Under the pieces are notes generated by a model. The model had not been told where the DNA came from and did not search any database. It saw only the letters and a list, made by a program, of their open reading frames with translations. A DNA stretch of 64,000 bases from Solimonas sp036405815 (GTDB lineage Bacteria > Pseudomonadota > Gammaproteobacteria > Nevskiales > Nevskiaceae): contig DASWWX010000001.1 of NCBI GenBank assembly GCA_036405815.1, positions 11,023-75,022 of the forward strand. The letters are read 5' to 3'. Made by a program: the position numbers and the translations under genes. Positions 44,890-52,942 of this stretch are shown in pieces. The first letter of the stretch is position 1, and every line of letters begins with the position of its first letter.

Positions 44890-46968
44890 ATGTCCGAATC
44901 CGCCGCCGCCACACCCAGTTTCCGTGAGTTGTCGCTGTCCGAGCCGGTGCTGACCGCGCTGGACGCGATCGGCTACGAATCGCCCTCGCCGATCCAGGCC
45001 GCGACGATCCCGATGCTGATCGAGGGCCGCGACGTGCTCGGCCAGGCGCAGACCGGCACCGGCAAGACCGCCGCGTTCGCGCTGCCGATCCTGACGCTGC
45101 TGAACCCGGGTCTTGCGCGCCCGCAGGCGCTGGTGCTGGCACCAACGCGCGAACTGGCGATCCAGGTCGCCGAGGCGTTCCAGAAGTACGCGGCGCATAT
45201 CCCGAATTTCCATGTGCTGCCGATCTACGGCGGCCAGAGCTATGAACCGCAGCTGCGCGCGCTGCGCCGGGGCGTGCACGTCGTCGTCGGCACGCCGGGC
45301 CGCGTCGTCGATCACCTGAAACGCGGCACGCTGCAGCTCGACCACCTGCGCCAGCTCGTGCTCGACGAGGCCGACGAAATGCTGCGCATGGGCTTCATCG
45401 AGGACGTGGAGTGGGTGCTGCAGCAACTGCCGGAACAGCGCCAGGTCGCGCTGTTCTCGGCGACGATGCCGCCGCCGATCCGGCGCATCGCGCAAACCTA
45501 TCTCAAGGACCCGGCCGAGGTCACGATCGCGGCCAAGACCACGACCGCCGCCAACATCCGCCAGCGCTACTGGCTGGTCAGCGGCCTGTCCAAGCTCGAT
45601 GCGCTGACGCGCATTCTCGAAGCCGAGACCTTCGACGCGATGATCGTGTTCTCGCGCACCAAGCTCGCGGCGGCGGAGCTCGCCGAGAAGCTGGCGGCGC
45701 GGGGCTACTCGGCGGCGGCGCTGCACGGCGACATCGCGCAGCGCGACCGCGAGCGCACGGTGGCGCGCCTGCGCGACGGCAGCGTCGACATCGTCGTCGC
45801 CACCGATGTGGCGGCGCGCGGCCTGGACGTGGAGCGCATCAGCCACGTCGTCAATTTCGATATTCCGACCGATACCGAGTCCTACGTGCACCGCATCGGC
45901 CGTACCGGCCGCGCCGGCCGCAGCGGCGAGGCGATCCTGTTCGTGATGCCGCGCGAACGGCATCTGCTGAAGATGATCGAGCGCGCCACGCGTCAGCCGG
46001 TAGCGCCAATGCCGCTGCCGACGCTGGAGGCGATCCAGGATCAGCGCAATGCGCGCTTCAAGCGATCGATCGCCGAGACGCTGACGGCCGGCGACCTCGA
46101 CGCGCAGCGCCAGCTCGTCGCCGAGCTGGAACAGGAACTGGGCATCAGCGCGCTGGAGATCGCCGCCGCGCTGGCGCGCATGGCGCAGGGCGGGTCCCCG
46201 TCCGCGCGCCGCGATGGCACTGACAGCGCGCCGACGGCACCTGCGCCGGCCTCGCGCAAGACCTTCGCCGAAGGCCCCATGCGCGACGCGCCCGCACGCG
46301 CGCCAGCGCCCACAGCGACGAAGACCGAGCCCGCGAGCCCCAGGAAAGCGGACTTCTCGCCCGTGGCGTCGCCCTTCGCGACCAACGAGCCGCGCCGACC
46401 CTCACGCGACGCGCGGGACGCGAGCGAATCCACCGAGCGGCGCGAGCGTGCCGAACGCGTCGAACGCCCGGAGCGCATCGAGCGCGTCCAGCGTCCCGAG
46501 CGTGAAGCCCCGTCGGACGAGGGCCTGGAAACCTACCGGCTCGACGTCGGCCTGCAGCATGGGGTCAAGCCGGGCAACATCGTCGGCGCCATCGCCAACG
46601 AGGCTGGCCTGGACAGCGCCCACATCGGCCGCGTGCGCATCTACGACGACCACAGTCTCGTCGATCTGCCCGAAGGCATGCCGCGCGCCATCTTCCGCCA
46701 CCTGCAGAAGGTCTGGGTCGCCGGCCGGCAGCTCAACCTGCGCCGCATGGACGCCGCCGCAGGCGACGAGGCGCCGGCGGTGCAGCCACCGCCGCGTCAC
46801 CCGAAGAAGGGCCACGCGCCGCGCGAAGAATCGACCCCACGCGGCGCCAAGCCGGCATCGCCGAAGGCGCGCTTCGATGCGCGTGGCAAAACAGGCGAAC
46901 GTCTCGGCCGCCCCATCGGCAAACCGCGCCCCGGTGGCGGCAAGCACAAGCCGCGTCGCTCGTTCTGA
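44890..46968 (+). CDS. deaD: DEAD-box RNA helicase, DeaD/CsdA type
   Basis: This is an ATP-dependent RNA helicase of 692 residues that unwinds structured RNA in ribosome assembly, cold adaptation and mRNA decay. All core motifs are present: Q-motif SPIQAATIP, AQTGTGKT, PTRELAIQ, TPGRVVDH, LDEADEML, SATMP and HRIGRTGRAGR. A low-complexity Arg/Glu/Pro/Ser linker (about 440-540) with RVERPERIERVQRPER repeats precedes a DbpA-type RNA-binding domain (about 545-620, KPGNIVGAIANEAGLDSAHI). A basic Lys/Arg/Gly-rich tail ends the protein. It stands alone on its strand. Confidence 0.93.
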   Translation: MSESAAATPSFRELSLSEPVLTALDAIGYESPSPIQAATIPMLIEGRDVLGQAQTGTGKTAAFALPILTLLNPGLARPQALVLAPTRELAIQVAEAFQKYAAHIPNFHVLPIYGGQSYEPQLRALRRGVHVVVGTPGRVVDHLKRGTLQLDHLRQLVLDEADEMLRMGFIEDVEWVLQQLPEQRQVALFSATMPPPIRRIAQTYLKDPAEVTIAAKTTTAANIRQRYWLVSGLSKLDALTRILEAETFDAMIVFSRTKLAAAELAEKLAARGYSAAALHGDIAQRDRERTVARLRDGSVDIVVATDVAARGLDVERISHVVNFDIPTDTESYVHRIGRTGRAGRSGEAILFVMPRERHLLKMIERATRQPVAPMPLPTLEAIQDQRNARFKRSIAETLTAGDLDAQRQLVAELEQELGISALEIAAALARMAQGGSPSARRDGTDSAPTAPAPASRKTFAEGPMRDAPARAPAPTATKTEPASPRKADFSPVASPFATNEPRRPSRDARDASESTERRERAERVERPERIERVQRPEREAPSDEGLETYRLDVGLQHGVKPGNIVGAIANEAGLDSAHIGRVRIYDDHSLVDLPEGMPRAIFRHLQKVWVAGRQLNLRRMDAAAGDEAPAVQPPPRHPKKGHAPREESTPRGAKPASPKARFDARGKTGERLGRPIGKPRPGGGKHKPRRSF

Positions 46969-47040
46969 CACCGGCGTGCGTGGGGGGCGGGCCTTGCCGG
47001 CGCGAGGTGCGGCGAAGGCCGAGCACGACGCCCCGCCGCC

Positions 47041-47850
47041 TCAGGCCGCTGCGCGCCGCCGCCGCGTGATGGGGCGCGCGGGCACGGTCTGCCCCAGCTC
47101 CGCCCCGCGGTGGCGCCGATACAGATGGCGTACCCAGTCGAGTCCGCGATGCGAGGCACAATCCTGCATCAGCGGCGCGATGGCCGCGCGATAGTCGGCG
47201 CGCGCGTACACCGGGTGCTCGTCCGGGCAAGCCAGCGGCGCCAGCATCGCGGCCGCGGTGATGTCGGCGACGCTGAGGCGCCCGCCCACCAGATATCGGC
47301 GGCGCTCCTGCGCAGCCAGATCCAGCTCCGCCAGGCCATGCTCGATCATGCGCCGTGAGCGCGCCACGGCATGCGGCTGGAGGTTCAGCCCACTCGCGAA
47401 CATCCGCGCGAGCATCGGCAGCGCCGCGCGCAGGGCCAGCGACTCGGCCAGGCCGGCATCGACCGTCCAGATGCGCCACACCAGTGCGGGCTGCTGCAGC
47501 AACTGCGCATAGACGCAGCGCAGCACGTGCCGGGCCAGGTGATCGAAACGTGATTCCGCGTTCATGACCGCCTGACGCCGCTCGGGATCGGACGGCATCA
47601 ACGCAAACGGCGCGCGATGAACGGCCAGCCATTCGAGAATCCGGGTGCTGTCGACGATGCTCTCGCCGTCGGCTTCCAGCAGCGGCAGATGGGCACCCAC
47701 GGCACGCGACGACAGCAGACTGCGTGGCAGATGCAGGAAGGGCGTGAGCCGGTGTTCGGCGTATTCGATGCCGGCGGCGTCGAGCGACCACCGGATTTTT
47801 TCGCTGGCCTGGGACGCAGAGAGCGTATAGAGCACCGCGCGTTCGTTCAT
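47041..47850 (-). CDS. Glutathione S-transferase-like protein
   Basis: This is a 269-residue protein with an N-terminal thioredoxin-like GST domain (ERAVLYTLSASQASEKIRWS, HLPLLEADGESIVDSTRILE) and a C-terminal all-helical domain ending in QERRRYLVGGRLSVADITAA, the GST N-capping box region. The catalytic Cys/Ser is probably in the TLSASQAS stretch. The substrate is unknown. The ATG at 47850 has a strong GGAGGAGG upstream, so the longer frame to 47904 is not needed. It is convergent with the helicase gene, 72 bases away. Confidence 0.85.
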   Translation of the reverse strand: MNERAVLYTLSASQASEKIRWSLDAAGIEYAEHRLTPFLHLPRSLLSSRAVGAHLPLLEADGESIVDSTRILEWLAVHRAPFALMPSDPERRQAVMNAESRFDHLARHVLRCVYAQLLQQPALVWRIWTVDAGLAESLALRAALPMLARMFASGLNLQPHAVARSRRMIEHGLAELDLAAQERRRYLVGGRLSVADITAAAMLAPLACPDEHPVYARADYRAAIAPLMQDCASHRGLDWVRHLYRRHRGAELGQTVPARPITRRRRAAA

Positions 47851-48041
47851 CTTCGCCTCCTCCGTGACACTGGATGAGCCTAGGGACCGAAGATGGATAT
47901 GCAATGAACACGCCAGCGTCGGCGCCGCCCACGCCCCGCGTCAGCGCAGACGAAATGTCCTGATCGGCGCGTCACCCGGCATCACGATTGGCGGGCTGAA
48001 TCGGTTCAGCTGTATCGCTGATCGAACGTTCGGTCTTGCGT

Positions 48042-48695
48042 TCAGCCAAAGCGACGATCGGCGACGAAGGGGTTGCTGCGGCGCTCCGCACCGAAAGTGG
48101 ACATCGGGCCGTGCCCCGGCACGAAACGCACGTCGTCGCCGAGCGGGAACAGGCGCTCCCGAATGGAGCACACCAGATCCTCATGGTTGCCGCGCGGAAA
48201 ATCGGTGCGGCCGATGGAGCCGGCGAACAGCACATCGCCGACAAAGGCGAGCTGATCCGGTGCCGAATGAAACACCACGTGCCCTGGCGTGTGCCCAGGG
48301 CAATGCAGCACGTCGAGCGTCAGCCCGCCGACCTGCACGGTATCGCCGTGCTGCAGCCAGCGGTCCGGCTCGAACGCGCGGGCCGGCGGAAAGCCGTAGC
48401 GGGCCGCCGCTTCCGGCAACTCCTCGATCCAGAAGCGGTCGTCCTCGTGCGGGCCTTCGACGGGAATCTGCAGGCGCTCGGCCAGATCACGCACGCCGCT
48501 GGCATGATCGAGATGGCCATGCGTGACCAGCAGCTTCTCCAGGCGCACGCCATGATGCGCCACGCGTTCGAGCAGACGGTCGAGATCGCCACCGGCATCG
48601 ATCAGCGTGCCGACGCCGCTGTCGGCATCCCACAGCAGCGAACAGTTCTGCTGGAACGCAGTGACGGGAATGATCTCGCAACGCAGACGCGGCAT
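48042..48695 (-). CDS. gloC: Glyoxalase II-like hydrolase (GloC/YcbL)
   Basis: This is a metallo-beta-lactamase-fold thioesterase of 217 residues that hydrolyses S-lactoylglutathione-type thioesters. It matches E. coli YcbL throughout: IIPVTAFQQNCSLLW, LVTHGHLDHASG with the metal His and Asp, LHCPGHTPGHVVF, VGDVLFAGSIGRTDFPRGN and VRFVPGHGPMSTFG. It is the last gene of a leftward six-gene unit, 31 bases after ychJ. Confidence 0.92.
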   Translation of the reverse strand: MPRLRCEIIPVTAFQQNCSLLWDADSGVGTLIDAGGDLDRLLERVAHHGVRLEKLLVTHGHLDHASGVRDLAERLQIPVEGPHEDDRFWIEELPEAAARYGFPPARAFEPDRWLQHGDTVQVGGLTLDVLHCPGHTPGHVVFHSAPDQLAFVGDVLFAGSIGRTDFPRGNHEDLVCSIRERLFPLGDDVRFVPGHGPMSTFGAERRSNPFVADRRFG

Positions 48696-48726
48696 CGGCT
48701 TCGGACTGGGACGGTGGGGAGCGCGA

Positions 48727-49149
48727 TTATGCCTGCGGGAACTCGCCGTCGACGTAGTACCAGCGGCCGTCGTCCTCGCGTGCGAAACGGCTGCGCTCGT
48801 GCAGACGGAACGCCGAGGCACCGCTCTCGCGGCCGCGCGCCACGAACTCCACCCACGCGCGATCCGGTTCGGCGCAGTCGTACCCCAGCACCTTGAGGCC
48901 GAGCCAGACCGTGGCCGACGACAGCGCCACAGACGGCGGTCGCGTCGAGGCATGCCAGGTCTGCAACAGATAGGGCGCCAGCCCTCGCACGTAGGCGCTG
49001 TAACGGGAGCGCATCAGCGACTCGGCATCGGGCGCCGCCGCACCGTCGTGATAGCGCCCACAGCAGGCCGCGTACGGACGCGCGGTGCCGCAGGGACAAT
49101 CGGCGGGCGAATCAGCGAGCGTCCGGCTGCTGTTTTTCTTCTTCGTCAT
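48727..49149 (-). CDS. ychJ: YchJ family SEC-C metal-binding protein
   Basis: This is a 140-residue protein of the UPF0225/YchJ family. The N-terminal zinc-binding SEC-C motif is CPCGTARPYAACCGRYHDG and the YchJ domain follows with SLMRSRYSAYVRGLAPYLLQ, FVARGRESGASAFRLHERS and the terminal GRWYYVDGEF. Its function is unknown. The start overlaps the 3' end of the DUF748 gene by 38 bases; there is no shorter Met start, so this is a real overlap. Confidence 0.9.
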   Translation of the reverse strand: MTKKKNSSRTLADSPADCPCGTARPYAACCGRYHDGAAAPDAESLMRSRYSAYVRGLAPYLLQTWHASTRPPSVALSSATVWLGLKVLGYDCAEPDRAWVEFVARGRESGASAFRLHERSRFAREDDGRWYYVDGEFPQA

Positions 49150-50293
49150 CGTCGCCGACGATCCAGTCGCCGACCTCCTCGATCGCGCCGCCGACCGCCT
49201 TCAGGCCCTGGCCACCGAGATCGCCGATGCCGCGCACCACGCCCTCCAGGCTCAGCCCCAGCGTGCGCGCGATGCCGACCGCAAGCCGGATCGACAGCAC
49301 CTCGTTCAGTGAGAACCGGGGATCGTCGAGCGCGCCTTCGAGCGTGAAATCCAGTTCGATGCGGCGATCGCGATTCTTCATCGTCGCAATCACCGCCTGC
49401 CGCGACAGCCCCATGAACGTGGCGCCCAGACCGCCGGCCGGCTCCAGTTCCAGATCCTCCAGCACCAGCGTGCCCGGCGCCTTCAGGCGCTGATCGGTCA
49501 CCGTGGAGCGGACCTGCAGATCGAGTGTGCCGCCACGCACACCGGTTTCCGAGTCGCGGATCAGGTACGGCTCCAGCAGCTTCAGGTCGACACGCTGCAA
49601 CTGGCTCTCGAACGACGAGTTGCCGGCCATCGGCTCGATCCAGCCCTCGACCGTCACGCGGCCCGGCACCTCGCGGTCCCCCAGCGTGCCGTCGAGTCGC
49701 AGCGAGGTGCGGCCGTCCAGCGTCGGCACGCGCAGCTCGCCCACCTCGACACGCACCGCGTTCAGCCGCAGGCGGTGCGGCGGCTGGCGCACGCTGCCGT
49801 CGAACAGCTCGATCACCCCGTCTTCAAAGCGGATCGAGTCCAGCACGGCGCGCGGCGCGGCCTCGCGCAGCTCGTCGAGACGGCGCTCGTGCAACAGGTC
49901 CGGCAACAGTCGCAAACCCTCATCCTGGGTGCGCCAGACCGACAGATAGGCCTGCTCCACTTCCACCGTGTCGACGCGCGTGGTCGCGGAAAACAGTGTG
50001 CGCAGATCCGGGTACAACACGACACGCGCGGCACGCAGCGCATCCGGCGCCGGCCAACCCTCGGGCGCGTGCAGCCTCAAGTCCTCGATGACGACGCGGT
50101 CCAGCCCCAGCGTCACGCGCCCGATCGCCGCTGAAGGGCCCAGCGCTTCAAGCACGCGATCGCGCAGGACCTCGGCGGCCAGACGCTGGCCGACCAGCAG
50201 CAGCGCCACCAGCGACAGCAGGACGATCACGCCGATCCGCCACGGGGAACGCGTGAGTCGAGCGCGCCAAGAAGCATCACGGATGTCGTTCAT
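49112..50293 (-). CDS. AsmA/DUF748-like membrane-anchored protein
   Basis: This is a 393-residue protein with one N-terminal membrane helix (about residues 17-40, GVIVLLSLVALLLV) and a long periplasmic beta-rich part. The repeated segments around IGRVTLGLDRVVIEDLRLHA, SIRFEDGVIELFDGS and LDLQVRSTVTDQRLKAPGTL are typical of AsmA/DUF748 proteins, which include bridge-like lipid transporters. The acidic C-terminal tail is DDDEEEKQQPDAR. It overlaps the methyltransferase gene upstream by four bases (ATGA) and ychJ downstream. Confidence 0.75.
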   Translation of the reverse strand: MNDIRDASWRARLTRSPWRIGVIVLLSLVALLLVGQRLAAEVLRDRVLEALGPSAAIGRVTLGLDRVVIEDLRLHAPEGWPAPDALRAARVVLYPDLRTLFSATTRVDTVEVEQAYLSVWRTQDEGLRLLPDLLHERRLDELREAAPRAVLDSIRFEDGVIELFDGSVRQPPHRLRLNAVRVEVGELRVPTLDGRTSLRLDGTLGDREVPGRVTVEGWIEPMAGNSSFESQLQRVDLKLLEPYLIRDSETGVRGGTLDLQVRSTVTDQRLKAPGTLVLEDLELEPAGGLGATFMGLSRQAVIATMKNRDRRIELDFTLEGALDDPRFSLNEVLSIRLAVGIARTLGLSLEGVVRGIGDLGGQGLKAVGGAIEEVGDWIVGDDDEEEKQQPDAR

Positions 50294-50886
50294 GCGCGCG
50301 TCCACAGCAGACAGCGGTTGTTGGCGGGCATCGCGATCGGCGTCAGGCCGGCGAAGCCGGCGGCGCGCGCCAGCGCATCCACCGCCTCCACATCGCGCAG
50401 CCCCATGCGCGGGTCTTGCGCGCGCAGCTGCCGGTCGAAGGCGGCATTGCTGTCGCTGCTGTAACGACCGGCGTCGTTGAACGGACCATAGATCAGCAAG
50501 CGTGCGTCGTCGGTCGCGACCGACGGCAGCTTGCGGAAAAATCGCTCGACCTCGGGCCAGCCCATGATGTGCAGCGTGTTGGCGCTGTAGATCGCATCGA
50601 AGCACGCCGTCGGCCAGTCGTCCTGCTGCACATCCAGCGTCAGCGGTGGCGGCGTGTTGGTCAGCGCCGCCTCGTCCAGCCACGCGCGGATACCCGGCAG
50701 GTTGGGCGCGCGATCGCTGCACTGCCAGACGAGTTGCGGCAGTGCCGCGGCGAAATGCACGGCGTGCTGGCCGGTGCCGCTGCCGATCTCGAGCACACGA
50801 CGGCGGTCGGCGAATTGCGTGCGCAGCACCGCGAGAATCGGCTCGCGGTTGCGCTCGCAGGCAGCGGAGAAAGGTTTGCCGTCCAT
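50290..50886 (-). CDS. SAM-dependent methyltransferase, DUF938 family
   Basis: This is a 198-residue class I methyltransferase-like protein. The SAM motif I is VLEIGSGTGQHAVHFA, motif II/III is ANTLHIMGWPEVERFF and the C-terminus is ANNRCLLWTRA. The N-terminal KPFSAACERNREPIL and the YGPFNDAGRYSSDSNAAFDR stretch mark the DUF938 family; the substrate is unknown. It starts 8 bases after the carboxyltransferase gene and overlaps the DUF748 gene. Confidence 0.88.
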   Translation of the reverse strand: MDGKPFSAACERNREPILAVLRTQFADRRRVLEIGSGTGQHAVHFAAALPQLVWQCSDRAPNLPGIRAWLDEAALTNTPPPLTLDVQQDDWPTACFDAIYSANTLHIMGWPEVERFFRKLPSVATDDARLLIYGPFNDAGRYSSDSNAAFDRQLRAQDPRMGLRDVEAVDALARAAGFAGLTPIAMPANNRCLLWTRA

Positions 50887-50894
50887 CACTGCCC

Positions 50895-52472
50895 TCAGGC
50901 CATGCGCGGCCAGTTGGCGAGCCGGCGCCGGCTGCGCGCGCCTTCGCCGTCCGGTCCGCAGGCACGCGCCAGCGCCTGCACCAGCTCGATGCGGGTATCG
51001 CGCGGATCGATGATGCGGTCGATGTAGTTGCGCGCCGCCGCCTCCCAGGGCGCGTTGGCGCGTGCGATCTCGTCCATTAACGCCTGCCGCGCGGCGGCGC
51101 CGTCGGCCATCGCCGCGAGCTTGCGGCCATGCACGACGTTGACCGCCACCGCCGGCGCCATGAAGGAAATGTCCGCGGTCGGCCAGGCCAGCACGCAGTC
51201 GGCGCCCATGTTGCCGCCGCTCATGTTGCAGTGGGCCATGCCGTAGGACTTGCGCACGATCACGCTGATGCGCGGCACGCTGCACTGATGCAGGGCTTCG
51301 ATCATCGTCATGATCTTCAGCGGCATCTGCCGCTCCTCGGCGCGCTTGCCGACGAAGAAGCCCGGCGTGTCGTGCAGGAACACCAGCGGGATGTGGAAGC
51401 TGTCGCACAGGCAGATGAAGCTCGTCGCCTTCTCGCAGGCACCCGGCCCCATCGCGCCGGCGGTGACCTTGGGATTGTTGGCGAGCAGGCCGACGACGCG
51501 ACCGTCGATGCGCGCCAGCGCGGTGATCAGGCTGCCGTCGTAATGGGGTTTCAGCTCCAGTACGCTGCCCGGATCGACAATCGCGTCGATCAGCCGGTGC
51601 ATGTCGTAGACGCGACGCGGGTCTTCCGGCACGAGGTCGAATACGTCGTCGAGACGGCGCTGCGCCGTATCCTCACCGCGCAGGCGCGACGGCAAGGCGC
51701 CGGCATGCTGGGGGAAGTAGCCCAGCGCGCGCCGTACCAGCTTCAGCGCCTCGGCATCGCTGTCGGCGAACAGATCGACCTGGCCGGTGGTGCGCGCATG
51801 CAACTCCCAACCGCCCAGCTCTTCGACGCTGGCCTGTTCGCCGGTCGCGATCTCCAGAATCGATGGGCCGCCGACGCACATCGCGCTGCCCTTCACCTGC
51901 ACCACCAGATCGGACAGCGAGGCGGTCCACGTGGAGCCGCCGAAGCATTCACCCATGATCGCGGTGATCAGCGGCACGCGGCGATCGCGCGGCGGCTGAT
52001 GCTCGATCGGATAGACCATGCTCATCATGCCGGCGGCCCCCATGATGTCCGGCACGCGGGCGCCGCCAGCGTCGCCGAGCTGGATGCAGGGATAACCTTT
52101 CTCCACCGCATAGGCCATGTGCCGCAGCAGCTTGCCGACGCCCACTCGACCGCCGGCACCGGCCATCACCGTCACATCGTCGGCGCCGACGAACACCGGC
52201 CGGCCCTCGATCGCGCCATGCCCGCAGATCTTGCCGTCGGCCGGCGTCAGCGCCGCCACCTCCGCACGATCGCTCTGCGCCAGCAGGCCCAGCTCCTGGA
52301 AGCTGCCGGGGTCGAGCAGACCGTCGATGCGCTCCCGCGCGTTCAACCGCCCCTTGGTGCGCTGACGCGCCAGCTTGTCCTCGCCGCCCATCGCCAGCGC
52401 GCGCGCCTGGCGCGCCGCCAGTTCGTCGAGACCGTAAGCGTCGGGTTTCGCTGCGTCGCCGCGCTCGCTCAT
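50895..52472 (-). CDS. Acyl-CoA carboxylase beta subunit (carboxyltransferase)
   Basis: This subunit transfers CO2 from carboxybiotin to an acyl-CoA. The 525-residue protein is a crotonase-fold carboxyltransferase: the N-terminal half has KGRLNARERIDGLLDPGSF and LGDAGGARVPDIMG, the C-terminal half has GRVVGLLANNPKVTAGAMG, PLVFLHDTPGFFVGKRAE and MSGGNMGADCVLAWPTADIS. Length and pattern fit propionyl-, methylcrotonyl- or geranyl-CoA carboxylase beta chains, but no biotin-carboxylase alpha subunit lies in the window. The N-terminus is separated from the MAPEG gene by 1 base. Confidence 0.88.
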   Translation of the reverse strand: MSERGDAAKPDAYGLDELAARQARALAMGGEDKLARQRTKGRLNARERIDGLLDPGSFQELGLLAQSDRAEVAALTPADGKICGHGAIEGRPVFVGADDVTVMAGAGGRVGVGKLLRHMAYAVEKGYPCIQLGDAGGARVPDIMGAAGMMSMVYPIEHQPPRDRRVPLITAIMGECFGGSTWTASLSDLVVQVKGSAMCVGGPSILEIATGEQASVEELGGWELHARTTGQVDLFADSDAEALKLVRRALGYFPQHAGALPSRLRGEDTAQRRLDDVFDLVPEDPRRVYDMHRLIDAIVDPGSVLELKPHYDGSLITALARIDGRVVGLLANNPKVTAGAMGPGACEKATSFICLCDSFHIPLVFLHDTPGFFVGKRAEERQMPLKIMTMIEALHQCSVPRISVIVRKSYGMAHCNMSGGNMGADCVLAWPTADISFMAPAVAVNVVHGRKLAAMADGAAARQALMDEIARANAPWEAAARNYIDRIIDPRDTRIELVQALARACGPDGEGARSRRRLANWPRMA

Positions 52473-52473
52473 G

Positions 52474-52872
52474 TCAGAGCATCAGTCCCATCAGCCCGCG
52501 CCACAGGCACAGCAGACCGCAGACCAGCAGCAGGATGAAGGTCAGCAACGTCCCGTAGAAGCGCCCGAACTTCCAGCTGCCGGTGAACGACAGGGCGATG
52601 CCGTGCAGCACGCGCGCCACGACCAGCGCGATGCCGAGCCCGTGCAGCAGGTAGATCGACGTGGCGCCGCCGATTTCCAGCAGCGCCATCATCAGCAGGA
52701 TGAACGGCGTGTACTCGGCGAAGTTGCCGTGGCCGCGAATGCGGCGCAGCAAGGCGGCATCGCCGCCGTCGCCCAGGCTGACTTCGCCGTGGCCGCGCTG
52801 CTGCACCACGCGCCAGCTCAGGGCCAGATAGAGGATCGCCAGCAAGCCGGCGTACAACGGGGTCACGATCAT
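52474..52872 (-). CDS. MAPEG family membrane protein
   Basis: This is a 132-residue inner-membrane protein with four hydrophobic helices. The MAPEG pattern is visible in RIRGHGNFAEYTPFILLMMALLE (split: RIRGHGNFAEY and PFILLMMALLE), LLHGLGIALVVARVLHG and YGTLLTFILLLVCGL. MAPEG members include glutathione transferases and membrane proteins of unknown role. It is the first gene of the leftward six-gene operon. Confidence 0.84.
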   Translation of the reverse strand: MIVTPLYAGLLAILYLALSWRVVQQRGHGEVSLGDGGDAALLRRIRGHGNFAEYTPFILLMMALLEIGGATSIYLLHGLGIALVVARVLHGIALSFTGSWKFGRFYGTLLTFILLLVCGLLCLWRGLMGLML

Positions 52873-52942
52873 CGTGCCGCTCCCAGAAATGAAAAGGCGC
52901 CGCTAGGCTAAAGCCCGCGGCGCCTTGGTCACAACCGGACGC

